Source: Miniphocaeibacter sp964345925 (GTDB taxonomy: Bacteria; Bacillota; Clostridia; Tissierellales; Peptoniphilaceae). From it: a stretch of 64,000 nt of DNA. The notes under the pieces are model-generated. The model was not told the origin of the DNA, searched no databases, and saw only the letters and a program-made list of their open reading frames with translations. Of this stretch, positions 52,877-63,266 are shown piece after piece (the stretch's first letter is position 1; each line of letters starts with the position of its first letter). A program made the position numbers and the translations under genes. The stretch lies in the NCBI GenBank assembly GCA_964345925.1, contig CAYFSP010000001.1, forward strand, positions 1 to 64,000. Direction: 5' to 3'.

Positions 52877-53533
52877 ATGAAGCAATTTGCAGTAATTGGC
52901 TGTGGTAGATTTGGAAAATCATTAGCGTTGAAATTAGCAGAATTAAATCAAGAAGTTTTAGTAATAGATCAAGATGAAGATTTAGTAAATGAAATAGGAC
53001 CTTATGTAAATCAAGCTGTGACAGCTGATGTTATGGCAGAAGGTGTTTTAGAAGATTTAGGAATTCAGAATTTTGATACAGTAATAATAGGTATGAGTTC
53101 TAATTTCGAAGCCTCTATACTTGTGACAACCGCTGCTAAAGAACTTGGAGTAAAGACGGTAATTGTAAAAGTAAAGGATAGTTTACATGGATCAATTATG
53201 GAAAAAATTGGTGCGGATAAAGTAATTATTCCTGAAAAAGAGACTGGACTTAGATTAGCACATACGTTGACTAAAAAAAGTATTATTGATTTTATTGAAT
53301 TTTCTGATGAATTTAGTATTATGGAAGTTCAAACACCTAAGAAATGGATTAATATAGAATTAAAGGATTTAAACATTAGATCAAAATATAATTTAACCAT
53401 AATTGCAATTAGAAATAAGAATAATACAATTATAAATCCAGGTCCTGATATTTTACTTGAAAGTGAAGATACTTTGCTAGTTGTAGGTAAAACATTGGAT
53501 ATAGAAGAATTGGTCAATATTTCAAATGATTAA
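52877..53533 (+). CDS. ktrA: KtrA-type regulatory subunit (RCK/TrkA)
   Basis: 218 residues. The RCK_N domain (1-~125) has G8-x-G10-x-x-G13 and a downstream acidic residue in VIDQDED, binding ATP/ADP or NAD. The TrkA_C domain (about 135-218) senses nucleotides or c-di-AMP in Ktr systems. It assembles as an octameric ring under KtrB and gates K+ flow. It overlaps the methyltransferase gene by eight bases. Confidence 0.94.
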   Translation: MKQFAVIGCGRFGKSLALKLAELNQEVLVIDQDEDLVNEIGPYVNQAVTADVMAEGVLEDLGIQNFDTVIIGMSSNFEASILVTTAAKELGVKTVIVKVKDSLHGSIMEKIGADKVIIPEKETGLRLAHTLTKKSIIDFIEFSDEFSIMEVQTPKKWINIELKDLNIRSKYNLTIIAIRNKNNTIINPGPDILLESEDTLLVVGKTLDIEELVNISND

Positions 53534-54308
53534 AAAAATAGTTAGCAAAGATAATAAACTGTTTAAAAAACTTAAATCATTAAGCAAAAGCAATATAAGA
53601 AAAAAAGAAAAACTATTTTTAATTGAAGGAAAAAAGATGTTTATAGAAGCTGTTAAATCAAATGCTAATATAGACATTATAATTGTTTCAGAGTTTTTTA
53701 CAGGATTGGACTTAAAAGGCTATGAGGACAAATTAATTATCTTAAAGAAATCTTTATTTGATGAATTGACAGAAATGGAAAATTCTGAGCAAATAATAAC
53801 CGTCTGTAAAATGGAGAATAGTAAAATATTGGAACATGAAGATAGACTATTGATATTAGACGGTATTAGGGATCCTGGTAATATGGGAACAATTATTAGA
53901 ACTGCAGAGTCCTTTGAATATAATAATATTGTACTTTTAAATAATTGTGTTGATATATTTAACCATAAAGTTCTTCGTTCAACTATGGGATCAATATTTA
54001 GAGTTAATATTGTAAAAGGCAATTTAGAATTATTAAATGATATTAAACAATATTATAAAATTTATTCAATGGAACTTTCCAAAGAATCTGAAAGTATATA
54101 TAATATGACAGATATTGGAAAACATGCTATAATTATTGGAAATGAATCTAATGGTATTACAATGGAAGTAAGTCAATTAGCAGATAAAAAATTGATTATA
54201 CCAATATCAAAAAATGTAGAATCATTAAATGCAGGAGTAGCTGCATCATTGACAATGTTCTATTTCAATTTAATAAATACGAAGATGGAAAAAACGGCAG
54301 TTAAATAG
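53526..54308 (+). CDS. TrmH/SpoU-family RNA 2'-O-methyltransferase
   Basis: 260 residues. The N-terminal substrate-binding part has EKLFLIEGKKMFIEA. The SPOUT knot domain has DGIRDPGNMGTIIRTAE, IIGNESNGI and VESLNAGVAAS, the three SpoU motifs. It methylates ribose in 23S rRNA or tRNA; the target cannot be told. A possible promoter for the following T-box (TTGACA at 54249-54254) lies inside its 3' end. Confidence 0.92.
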   Translation: MIKKIVSKDNKLFKKLKSLSKSNIRKKEKLFLIEGKKMFIEAVKSNANIDIIIVSEFFTGLDLKGYEDKLIILKKSLFDELTEMENSEQIITVCKMENSKILEHEDRLLILDGIRDPGNMGTIIRTAESFEYNNIVLLNNCVDIFNHKVLRSTMGSIFRVNIVKGNLELLNDIKQYYKIYSMELSKESESIYNMTDIGKHAIIIGNESNGITMEVSQLADKKLIIPISKNVESLNAGVAASLTMFYFNLINTKMEKTAVK

Positions 54309-54490
54309 ATTTTAGAGAGCTATGGCTAGGTGAAAACATAGTACTATACTGTTTTTATTCACTCCAGAGTACTCAGGTAATGCTGAGCGTTGACTAACGA
54401 TATATAGTTACAAATTAAGTTGTTTTTAATAATTTGGGTGGTAACACGGAATCTTTCGTCCCATTTTGGGATGAAAGATTTTTTTTATGA
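54309..54490 (+). promoter_or_regulatory. T-box riboswitch controlling pheS-pheT
   Basis: The conserved T-box sequence TGGGTGGTAACACGG is at 54435-54449. A stem I region begins with AGAGAGC near 54315, with GTGAA/TTCAC arms, and a CTCAG/CTGAG hairpin lies at about 54372-54387. A terminator follows: a 14-bp stem (54450-54463 with 54467-54480, one G-T pair) and T-run. A TTC followed by A at 54358-54360 is in a plausible place for the specifier and would read tRNA-Phe, matching the genes controlled. Uncharged tRNA-Phe would let transcription continue. Confidence 0.9.
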
Positions 54491-54616
54491 TATATTGTAA
54501 ACATATATACATATTATAAAAAGATAAAGTAGAAATAACTGGAGATTATAGATTATATTGAATTGTTATAAAGTAGTTAAGGTAATATCATTGAATGAAT
54601 ATTTATAGGAGGAAAA

Positions 54617-55639
54617 ATGAAGAGTAAATTAAATAATATTAAAGAGAGTACAATTGAAAAGATTTCAAAAATAGCTAATTTGAAAGATTTAGAGGATATT
54701 AGAGTAAAAGTTTTAGGTAAAAAGGGAGAACTTACCTTAGTTTTAAGAGAAATGGGTAAATTATCAAAGGAAGAGAGACCTATAATTGGTCAATTTGCCA
54801 ATGAAATTAGAAATGATATAGAAAATTATCTTTCTAGTAAAAAAAATGAACTTCAAGATGAAATTAAAAAAATTAAAATCGAAGAAGAAAAAATCGATAT
54901 AACAGCTAGAAGAAATAAAAAGGAAATTGGTCATAGACATCCTTTAAATAAGACAATGGAAGAGTTGGAAAACTTATTTCAAACTATGGGATTCTCTATA
55001 ATGGAAGGTCCAGAGGTAGAAACTGTAGCAAATAATTTTGACTTATTGAACTCACCTAAAAATCATCCTTCAAGGGATTTATCTGATACTTTTTATATTG
55101 ATGAAGATATACTTTTAAGAACACATACATCTACAGTTCAAATCAGGACAATGTTGAACAATAAGCCACCAATTAGAATGGTATCAGCTGGTAGAACATT
55201 TAGATTTGATGATGTAGACGATACACATTCTCCAATGTTTCACCAAATTGAAGGTTTAGTTGTAGATAAGCATGTAACTATGGCAAATTTAATGGACACA
55301 TTAAATGTATTTATTAAGGAATTCTTTGGAGAGGATATGAAGACAAGATATAGACCTCATTATTTTCCATTTACAGAACCTTCAGCAGAGGTAGACGTTT
55401 CTTGTTTTGCATGTCATGGCAAAGGTTGCCCAAGTTGTAACTATACGGGTTGGAGCATGGAATTATTAGGATGTGGAATGGTTCATCCAAATGTTTTAAG
55501 AAATTGTGGAATAGATCCAGAAATATATTCTGGCTTTGCTTTTGGAATGGGTATTGACAGAATTACTATGGTTAAACACGGTATAGATAATATTAGACTA
55601 TTATATGAAAATGATAAAAGATTTTTAGAACAATTTTAG
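54617..55639 (+). CDS. pheS: Phenylalanyl-tRNA synthetase alpha subunit
   Basis: 340 residues. The N-terminal coiled coil (about 1-90) contacts tRNA. The class II core has GHRHPLNKTMEELE, FYIDEDILLRTHTSTVQIR, FRFDDVDDTHSPMFHQIEG and the final FAFGMGIDRITMVKHGI. A CFACHGKGCPSC insertion, also found in many relatives, is present at about 256-267. It is catalytic together with PheT. It is under T-box control and has an AGGAGG site. Confidence 0.97.
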   Translation: MKSKLNNIKESTIEKISKIANLKDLEDIRVKVLGKKGELTLVLREMGKLSKEERPIIGQFANEIRNDIENYLSSKKNELQDEIKKIKIEEEKIDITARRNKKEIGHRHPLNKTMEELENLFQTMGFSIMEGPEVETVANNFDLLNSPKNHPSRDLSDTFYIDEDILLRTHTSTVQIRTMLNNKPPIRMVSAGRTFRFDDVDDTHSPMFHQIEGLVVDKHVTMANLMDTLNVFIKEFFGEDMKTRYRPHYFPFTEPSAEVDVSCFACHGKGCPSCNYTGWSMELLGCGMVHPNVLRNCGIDPEIYSGFAFGMGIDRITMVKHGIDNIRLLYENDKRFLEQF

Positions 55640-55648
55640 GAGGAATAA

Positions 55649-58027
55649 ATGTTATTACCAATAATTTGGATGAAGGATTATGTAACGATAGATGCGGATA
55701 TTATGAAACTTATTACAGATGTAACAGCATCGGGATCCCATGTTGAATCAGTAGAGAATTTAGGCGATAGTATAGAAAATATCGTAGTGGCAAAGATTTT
55801 AGAAATAAACAAACATCCTAATGCAGATAGATTATCTCTTGTTAAATTAAATTATGGAGAGGATAGTATAGAGATTGTTACAGGTGCAAAAAATATGAAA
55901 GTTGGAGACTTAGTAGCATTTGCAAAATTAGGAGCTAAATTACCAAATGGAATGGAGATTAAATCCATAGAATTGAAAGGCATAGAGTCAAAAGGTATGC
56001 TTTGTTCATATGAGGAATTAGGATTTAGCGACAGTGTTGTACCTAAAAACTCCTCATCTGGAATAATGATATTAGATGAAGGAAATCCAGGAGATGACAT
56101 TAAAGATATTTTACAGCTAAATGATGAAGTGATAGAATTTGAAATCACTCCTAATAGATCTGATTGTCTATCCATAACAGGCATTAGTAGAGAAGTAGCA
56201 GCAACATTTAATACAAAGATAAATATGCCAGAAATAAAAATTGAAAAAGAAGAAGATAATATTGAAAATTACTTTAAAAGCATTGAAGTAGATTCAAGTA
56301 ATTGTTTAAGATATGTAGGTAAAATAGTTAAGGATGTAGTTATAAAGGAATCTCCTCAATGGATTAAAAATTACTTAATGCAAGCGGGTATGAGACCTAT
56401 TAATAATATAGTGGATATTACAAATTTCGTATTACTAGAAACTGGTCAACCTATTCACGCTTTTGATATTGAAAATGTTGAAGGTAAGAAAATTGTTGTT
56501 AGACAGGCTTATGAAGGCGAAATTATGACAACATTAGATAATAATGAAAGAAAATTAAAAGAAACGGATTTAGTAATTTCAGATGAGAATAAGGCTGTTG
56601 CAATTGCAGGAGTAATGGGTGGATTAAATAGTGAAATAACAGATAATAGTAAGACTATATTAATAGAATCTGCAGTATTTAACGGTGAATCCATTAGAAA
56701 GACTGCAAAAAGGCTTAATTTAAGAACAGAGGCATCTCAAAGATTTGAAAAGGGTATTTCTCCTGAAATTTCAAAATATGCAGCTGAAAGGGTTTGTCAA
56801 CTAATAGAGGAGACAAATTCTGGCGTAGTAGTAAAAGGCGAAATGGATGTTTATAAGGAAAAACAGGAAACAGTATCTATAGACGTTGATTTTAAAAAGA
56901 TAAATGATTTACTTGGAACTAGTATTGCAAAAGAGGATATAATAAAATACCTTGAGAATTTAGAGTTTGAAGTCAAAGAAAATGAAGAAAGTATTAAGGT
57001 TACAGTCCCAAAATTCAGACTGGATATTTCAATTGTTGAAGATATAGTAGAAGAAGTTGGAAGACTATATGGATTCCATAATATAAAGCCAGAGCCTTTA
57101 GGTGGTGGTCTATTAAGAGGTAAAAAATCCTATAGTAGAAATCTTGAGGATGAGAGTAAGAGAATAATGTATGCTTTAGGACTTTATGAAGCAACAACAT
57201 ATTCATTTATAAGTAGGAAATCATACGAAAAAATATTACATGAAGTTGATGAAAACAAATTGGTTATATTAAAAAATCCACTAGGAGAAGACTTTAGTGT
57301 AATGCGAACAACATTAATACCTAATATTTTATCCGTTTTAGAAAAAAATAGTAAATTCAAGGCTAATGATTTTAGAGTTTATGAGCTTGGAAATACATTT
57401 ATTAGAGAAAGTGAAAAAGAACTTCCAAAGGAAATAAAAAAACTAACAATAGGAATGTATGGTAAGTATGATTATTATGATATAAAAGATATTGTGACAA
57501 TGTATTTAAAAGAAATGGGAATGGATAATTTATCATTTAAAGTTCTTAATAATAATCCAACATTTCATCCAGGAAGATCAGCTAATATAATTTATAATGA
57601 TGAAATAATTGGACAAATTGGTGAAATAAGTTTTGAAGTTGCTGAAAACTATAATATTAAGAGTAGAGTATATATATCTGAAATAGATTTAAGTAAGATA
57701 ACAGAGTATGCAAACCTTGATAAGAAGTATAAGACTATAATTAAGTATCCAAGTATTGAAAGGGATATGGCAATAGTTGTAGAAAAAAATCTAGAGACTG
57801 CAGAAATTGAAAAGATAGTATTGGAAAATGGAAATGGATTGGTTACAAATGTTGAATTGTTTGATATATATACAGGAGAACATGTAGAAGAAGGTCATAA
57901 GAGTTTAGCATATAGAATTATATTCCAATCACCGGAAAGAACATTGGTTGAAGATGAAGTAAACAATGTATTCAATAATATTTTAGAAGAATTAGAAAGC
58001 GTATTTGGTGCTAAATTAAGGAGTTAA
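55649..58027 (+). CDS. pheT: Phenylalanyl-tRNA synthetase beta subunit
   Basis: 792 residues, full length. The domains in order are an EMAP-type tRNA-binding domain (about 40-150, NKHPNADRLSLVKL), the B3/B4 editing domain (GMRPINNIVDITNFVLLE), B5 with the DISIVEDIVEEVGRLYG segment, a catalytic-like core, and the C-terminal FDX-ACB domain (YPSIERDMAIVV). It edits mischarged Tyr-tRNA-Phe and binds tRNA. It lies nine bases after pheS and two before zapA. Confidence 0.97.
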   Translation: MLLPIIWMKDYVTIDADIMKLITDVTASGSHVESVENLGDSIENIVVAKILEINKHPNADRLSLVKLNYGEDSIEIVTGAKNMKVGDLVAFAKLGAKLPNGMEIKSIELKGIESKGMLCSYEELGFSDSVVPKNSSSGIMILDEGNPGDDIKDILQLNDEVIEFEITPNRSDCLSITGISREVAATFNTKINMPEIKIEKEEDNIENYFKSIEVDSSNCLRYVGKIVKDVVIKESPQWIKNYLMQAGMRPINNIVDITNFVLLETGQPIHAFDIENVEGKKIVVRQAYEGEIMTTLDNNERKLKETDLVISDENKAVAIAGVMGGLNSEITDNSKTILIESAVFNGESIRKTAKRLNLRTEASQRFEKGISPEISKYAAERVCQLIEETNSGVVVKGEMDVYKEKQETVSIDVDFKKINDLLGTSIAKEDIIKYLENLEFEVKENEESIKVTVPKFRLDISIVEDIVEEVGRLYGFHNIKPEPLGGGLLRGKKSYSRNLEDESKRIMYALGLYEATTYSFISRKSYEKILHEVDENKLVILKNPLGEDFSVMRTTLIPNILSVLEKNSKFKANDFRVYELGNTFIRESEKELPKEIKKLTIGMYGKYDYYDIKDIVTMYLKEMGMDNLSFKVLNNNPTFHPGRSANIIYNDEIIGQIGEISFEVAENYNIKSRVYISEIDLSKITEYANLDKKYKTIIKYPSIERDMAIVVEKNLETAEIEKIVLENGNGLVTNVELFDIYTGEHVEEGHKSLAYRIIFQSPERTLVEDEVNNVFNNILEELESVFGAKLRS

Positions 58028-58029
58028 GA

Positions 58030-58587
58030 ATGTCTGAAAAAATTAAACATAATATAAAAATTTTAGGCAGTACCTACACTATAAAATCGGATAAATCAGA
58101 AGAATTTATAAATAGATTAACCGATAAAATAAATAGTAGGTTATCAGAATTAAGAAAGGCCAATCCTAGTTTAAAACACGAAATGCTACTCAGTTTAGCA
58201 TTGCTATATTTTAGTGAAGAAGTAACTGATACGGAAGATGAACTAATAGGGCTTAGAGAGAGAGTAGATAGCTTTGACCAAGAGAAAAGAGCTATTATAA
58301 GCAAGAATGACTCATATTTAAATAATATAGATAATCTAAATAAAGAAAAAGAAGACTTAAAAAATGAAATTGAGATTTATACTAATAGTATAAAAAAATT
58401 AAATGATGATATTGACTCATTAAAGTTAGAGATGAAAAACAATATTGCTGAATTGGATAATAAAAATAGAGTAATACAAAAATTAAATGATACAAATAGT
58501 AATTTAAGAAAAGAATACACACAAATGCTAATAATAGTTAACTCTGTTAAGAGAGAACTGGAAAAAGTTAAGGGAAAGGTTATGTAA
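58030..58587 (+). CDS. zapA: ZapA-like cell division protein with long coiled coil
   Basis: 185 residues. The first ~90 fit ZapA: KIKHNIKILGSTYTIKSD, then DKINSRLSELRKANPSLKHEMLLSLALLYFSEEV. ZapA usually ends after about 90-110 residues, but here a further ~95-residue coiled coil follows (heptads rich in Leu, Ile, Asn and Lys). ZapA crosslinks FtsZ filaments. Its place between pheT and the U32 peptidase and mutS2 genes is common in Firmicutes. Confidence 0.85.
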   Translation: MSEKIKHNIKILGSTYTIKSDKSEEFINRLTDKINSRLSELRKANPSLKHEMLLSLALLYFSEEVTDTEDELIGLRERVDSFDQEKRAIISKNDSYLNNIDNLNKEKEDLKNEIEIYTNSIKKLNDDIDSLKLEMKNNIAELDNKNRVIQKLNDTNSNLRKEYTQMLIIVNSVKRELEKVKGKVM

Positions 58588-60882
58588 TTGAATAAAGATA
58601 AATTTGAAGTTTTAGCTCCTGTAGGAAATGATGCTATGTTATCTGCAGCAATTAAAGCAGGGGCTGATGCTGTATACCTAGGTGGAAAATTATTTAGTGC
58701 AAGAGCTTTTGCTGAAAATTTTACAATTGATAATATAAAGGATTTAGTTAAAAAATGTCATAGTAATGGTGTTAAGGTATATATTACAGTAAATACATTG
58801 CTTCATGAATACGAATTAGAAGAAGCTTTAAACTATATAATAGATTTATACAACGTGGATGTTGACGCTGTAATAATACAAGATCTTGGTTTACTATCAT
58901 TAATTAAAGAGCATATTCCAAAATTGGAAGTTCACGCTAGTACCCAAATAAATATATACAATTATTATGGAGCTAAGATGATGAAGGAGCTGGGTTTTAA
59001 AAGAGTTGTTCTATCAAGGGAAACTACTTTTGAAGAAATTAAATACATTGCTGAAAATGTGGATATTGAGCTAGAGGTCTTTATCCACGGTTCTTTGTGT
59101 GTAGCAACATCAGGACAGTGTTTAATGAGCTCTTATATAGGAGGAAGAAGTGGCAATAGAGGTAAATGTGCCCAACCCTGTAGAAAGGAATATGAAGTAT
59201 ATAATAAGAGCTTTGAAAGGGTATCAACTGAATCAAAATCTTATTTAAGTCCCAAAGATTTATGTACTATTGATAATATAAACGAATTAAGGGATTTAGG
59301 AGTGAAATCTTTTAAAATTGAAGGTAGAATGAAAAAACCTGAATATGTTTATACAGTAGTTGATTCATATAAGAAAAAACTTAATGATGAAAATACCAAC
59401 TTAGAAAAATTAGATGAAGTTTCCAATAGAGGTTATACAAAAGGACTTATATTCCATGAATATGGTAATAGCTTTATAGAAACTAATAGAGCAAAGAGTA
59501 AAAAGGGAACAGTAGTAGGTAAAATTATTTCGAACAAAAACAAAAGGGGAATTATATTCACTAAGGAAACATTAAAAGGGGATATTCTTTTAATTGAAAC
59601 TGAGAAGGGGAAAATAATACAGTTTACTTTAAAAGAAGATTATTCTTTAGGGAGTACAATTTATGATGAATATATATATGATGCAAAAATTAATTCTTCT
59701 GTTATTAGAACTAGCTCTATAGAAATTAAAGAAGAATTGTTGAATAAGAAAATAGATTCAAATAAAAGCATAGACTTTAAGTTTTCAGCTAAATTAGGAG
59801 AAACAGCCAAATTATTTGTTTTTTATAAGGATATTAATTTTTTAATTGAGTCGGATAATATAATATTAAAAGCAGTAAATCAACCAATTCATATGGATAA
59901 GGTTAAAGAACAACTATCTAAACTGGGAAATACAAATTATATATTAAACTCCATATCAATAGAAATGGAAGAAAATTTGTTTATACCTATAAAAATCTTA
60001 AATAAAATGAGAAGAGATGCAGTGAATTTGTTGGATAGTTCTATTAATAATTTCAATAAAAGAGAATTTTTAAGTTATGCTACAGTTGAGTTCAAAGACA
60101 TTACAAAAGATAGTAAAAATATAGTCTCTGTAAATTCAGAAATAATAAATGGTGTAGATAATATAATAAATGAATATGGAGATATATATTCTAATAAATT
60201 TTTAAACGATTTTGAATATTACTTTAAATTACCGAGACTTTCCATGACAGAGGATTTAAATAACCTTAAAAATAATAAAAATTATAAAAATGTAAAGGGG
60301 TTTCTAATAAATAATTTAGGTGATATTTCATTTATTAGGGAAAATTTTCCAGAAAAATTAATAATTGGGGATATTGGATTAAATGTATTAAATTCAAAAA
60401 CGTATGAAGTATTAAGGAAACTAGATATTAGCAGGATAACTTTATCTACTGAACTCAATATAGATGAAATAAATGAAATAATAAATCATATTGATGATAA
60501 ATTTGAAATAGTTGCTCATGGAATTTTAACATCTATGGTTTTAAAAAACTGTCCATTTAGTCCATTAAAAGGTTGTAAACATGACAATTATTGTAATAAT
60601 TGTAAATATGCAAATGATTATTACTTGAAAAATGACAGGGATGAGTACTTTCTAGTAAATAGATATAACGGTTATAGCGAACTATACAATAGTAATAAAT
60701 TATATAGCTATGATATTATAAACAAGATAGATTTTAATGGCTCAGGAAGCATTAGAATTATTAATTATAAGAACAAAGAATCTTTAGAAGAACTATATTA
60801 TAATAATATAAACAATAAAAAGATAAAAAAGATAAGTTTTGATAATTATACAAAAGGACATTTAGAAAAAGGTATTGATTAA
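58588..60882 (+). CDS. U32 family peptidase with DUF3656-like region
   Basis: 764 residues, TTG start directly after the zapA stop. The N-terminal U32 barrel has GADAVYLGGKLFSARAFAEN, YITVNTLLHEYE, HASTQINIYN and the cysteine motif GSLCVATSGQCLMSSYIGGR...CAQPCR. The second half fits the long form with DUF3656 and ends with another cysteine group (NCPFSPLKGC...CNNC). Relatives include RlhA and TrhP, RNA hydroxylation factors that probably use an iron-sulfur cluster, so an RNA-modification role is as likely as proteolysis. It overlaps mutS2 by one base. Confidence 0.9.
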   Translation: MNKDKFEVLAPVGNDAMLSAAIKAGADAVYLGGKLFSARAFAENFTIDNIKDLVKKCHSNGVKVYITVNTLLHEYELEEALNYIIDLYNVDVDAVIIQDLGLLSLIKEHIPKLEVHASTQINIYNYYGAKMMKELGFKRVVLSRETTFEEIKYIAENVDIELEVFIHGSLCVATSGQCLMSSYIGGRSGNRGKCAQPCRKEYEVYNKSFERVSTESKSYLSPKDLCTIDNINELRDLGVKSFKIEGRMKKPEYVYTVVDSYKKKLNDENTNLEKLDEVSNRGYTKGLIFHEYGNSFIETNRAKSKKGTVVGKIISNKNKRGIIFTKETLKGDILLIETEKGKIIQFTLKEDYSLGSTIYDEYIYDAKINSSVIRTSSIEIKEELLNKKIDSNKSIDFKFSAKLGETAKLFVFYKDINFLIESDNIILKAVNQPIHMDKVKEQLSKLGNTNYILNSISIEMEENLFIPIKILNKMRRDAVNLLDSSINNFNKREFLSYATVEFKDITKDSKNIVSVNSEIINGVDNIINEYGDIYSNKFLNDFEYYFKLPRLSMTEDLNNLKNNKNYKNVKGFLINNLGDISFIRENFPEKLIIGDIGLNVLNSKTYEVLRKLDISRITLSTELNIDEINEIINHIDDKFEIVAHGILTSMVLKNCPFSPLKGCKHDNYCNNCKYANDYYLKNDRDEYFLVNRYNGYSELYNSNKLYSYDIINKIDFNGSGSIRIINYKNKESLEELYYNNINNKKIKKISFDNYTKGHLEKGID

Positions 60883-63254
60883 TGAATGAAAAAGCATTAA
60901 ATATATTAGAATACAATTTAATAATTGATAGATTAGTAGATTTTTCAAGATCTCAGCTAGGGAAAAAAATAGCTAGGGAACTTAAACCTATGAATGATTT
61001 AAATAGCATAGAGAAAAGTTTAGAGGAAACCGAAGAGGCAACTAGTCTTATTTTTGCATTTGGTTATCCTTCCATATATGAGATTAAAGATTTTATACTT
61101 CCTTTAAAACATGTGGAAAAGGGAGGAATTTTAAGTATTAGAGAATTATTAGATGCATCTTCATTATTGCGATCTGTACATGAGGTTAAAAAGTATTTTT
61201 CAGAAACAGAAGAAAATAAGATAAAATATCCTTTTATATATGAAATAATAAGTAATTTAACTGAGAACAATATAGTGGAATCAGAAATTTCCAATGCCAT
61301 TATTTCAGAAACGGAAATAAGTGATAATGCAAGTAGAGAATTAAAGAGAATAAGAAGAGAAATTTCAAATAAAACAAATTCCATAAGGGATAAATTAAAT
61401 AGTATTTTAAAATCTGGCAGCAGTCAAAATTTATTACAGGACTCCTTTGTAACCATTAGAGATGGTAGATATGTTATTCCTGTTAAGACTGCTAATAGGA
61501 ATATAATTAAGGGAATAGTACATGATCAATCTTCATCAGGAGCGACTTCATTTATTGAACCTATGGCTGTTGTAGAGATAAATAACGATATAAGAATTTT
61601 AGAAGGAAAAGAAGAAGAGGAAATCAAGCGAATACTAAAGGAATTATCCTTGAGTTTATTGGAATTTAAAGATGAGATCATATTAAATCAGAAAAATTTA
61701 GCTTACTTGGATTTCATTTTTGCAAAGGGTAATTTAGCCGTAGAGTTAAATTGTACTAAACCGACGATTAACAACAAGGGTATAGTAAATTTAAAAAAGG
61801 CAAGACATCCAATGCTTAATAAGAATACAGTAGTACCTATAGATATTTATATAGGAGAAGATTATAATACATTGGTTATAACGGGACCTAATACTGGTGG
61901 TAAGACGGTAACTTTAAAAACTGTTGGGCTTTTAACATTAATGACACAGTCAGGCCTTTTAATACCATGTAATAGCAATTCTGAAATTGCTATTTTTAAT
62001 GAAATCTTTGTTGATATAGGAGATGAACAGAGTATAGAACAATCTCTTAGTACATTTTCTTCTCATATGACAAATATTGTGGATATATTAAATAATTTAG
62101 AGTATAATTCATTGGTTTTATTTGATGAATTAGGAGCTGGTACAGATCCTACTGAAGGAGCTGCCTTGGCTATAGCGATACTTGAAAAACTATTAAAGAA
62201 AGAAATAAGAACTATAGCAACAACACATTATTCTCAATTGAAATTATTTGCATTAAATACTCAAGGTGTAAAAAATGGTTCTGTTGAATTTGATGTAAAT
62301 ACATTGAGTCCAACTTATAGACTAAGAATTGGAATACCTGGTAAATCAAATGCTTTTGAAATATCTAGAAGACTAGGGCTAGGAGAAAGCATAATAGATG
62401 AAGCAAAAGATTTAATTTCAGAAGAAAATAAGGACTTTGAAGATGTTTTATCTCAAATTGAAAGAGACAGAAAAAATATTGAAGATAGTAAATTAAAACA
62501 AGAGTTAATAGAAACAGAATTAAAGGTATTAAAAGATAATCTGAATAAAGAAATTCAAAAGGCTAAGGATTTAAAGGAAAAATTAATTGAAGAAGCTAAA
62601 GAAGAAGCTTATAATATAGTATTAGAGGCTAAAGAATCCAGCAATGAATTAATTAAAAAATTAAAGTTTCTTGAGAAGAATAGCAAAGATAACACAGCTC
62701 AAGAAGTTAGTAAAATAGAAAAAAACTTAAATGAAAAATTAAAAGATAATAAAATTAAAAAAAGTATTTTAGAGGAAATAAAGACAAAAAACATAAAGGA
62801 TATTGAGGTTGGAGATGAGGTTGAAGTACTTGGAATGGGTGAAGTAGGAGAGGTTATTTCCAATCCTAATAAAAAAGGTGATGTACAAGTACAAATTGGG
62901 ATTATGAAAATCAATGCTAATATAAAAAATTTGAAATTTGTTGAATCAAAAGAAGTAAAAAAAGCTAATACCAATATAAAAAATATTATAAAGAATAAAA
63001 CTAACACAAATATTAATAGGGAGTTGGACTTAAGAGGTTATAATATTGAAGAGGCAATTTATGTTATAGATAAGTTCTTAGATGATGCATATATAGTTGG
63101 ATTAAAAGAGGTTTTTTTAATTCATGGTAAGGGAACGGGCGCATTAAGACAAGGAGTACAAAATTATTTAAAGAGAAATAAACATGTGAAGTCCTTTAGA
63201 ATAGGATCGTATTCAGAAGGTGGAACTGGAGTAACAGCTGTAGAAATAAAATAA
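60882..63254 (+). CDS. mutS2: Endonuclease MutS2 (ribosome/DNA ATPase)
   Basis: 790 residues. It has MutS-like core and lever domains without the mismatch-reading domain, Walker A GPNTGGKT at 335-342, Walker B with DELGAGTDPTEGAALA, a long charged coiled coil (about 515-635), a KOW-like segment (VGDEVEVLGMGEVGEV), and a C-terminal Smr domain with LDLRGYN and HGKGTGALR. MutS2 is known to limit recombination in some bacteria and to split collided ribosomes in Bacillus. TAATG couples it to the U32 gene. Confidence 0.96.
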   Translation: MNEKALNILEYNLIIDRLVDFSRSQLGKKIARELKPMNDLNSIEKSLEETEEATSLIFAFGYPSIYEIKDFILPLKHVEKGGILSIRELLDASSLLRSVHEVKKYFSETEENKIKYPFIYEIISNLTENNIVESEISNAIISETEISDNASRELKRIRREISNKTNSIRDKLNSILKSGSSQNLLQDSFVTIRDGRYVIPVKTANRNIIKGIVHDQSSSGATSFIEPMAVVEINNDIRILEGKEEEEIKRILKELSLSLLEFKDEIILNQKNLAYLDFIFAKGNLAVELNCTKPTINNKGIVNLKKARHPMLNKNTVVPIDIYIGEDYNTLVITGPNTGGKTVTLKTVGLLTLMTQSGLLIPCNSNSEIAIFNEIFVDIGDEQSIEQSLSTFSSHMTNIVDILNNLEYNSLVLFDELGAGTDPTEGAALAIAILEKLLKKEIRTIATTHYSQLKLFALNTQGVKNGSVEFDVNTLSPTYRLRIGIPGKSNAFEISRRLGLGESIIDEAKDLISEENKDFEDVLSQIERDRKNIEDSKLKQELIETELKVLKDNLNKEIQKAKDLKEKLIEEAKEEAYNIVLEAKESSNELIKKLKFLEKNSKDNTAQEVSKIEKNLNEKLKDNKIKKSILEEIKTKNIKDIEVGDEVEVLGMGEVGEVISNPNKKGDVQVQIGIMKINANIKNLKFVESKEVKKANTNIKNIIKNKTNTNINRELDLRGYNIEEAIYVIDKFLDDAYIVGLKEVFLIHGKGTGALRQGVQNYLKRNKHVKSFRIGSYSEGGTGVTAVEIK

Positions 63255-63266
63255 TGTGAGGTTAAA

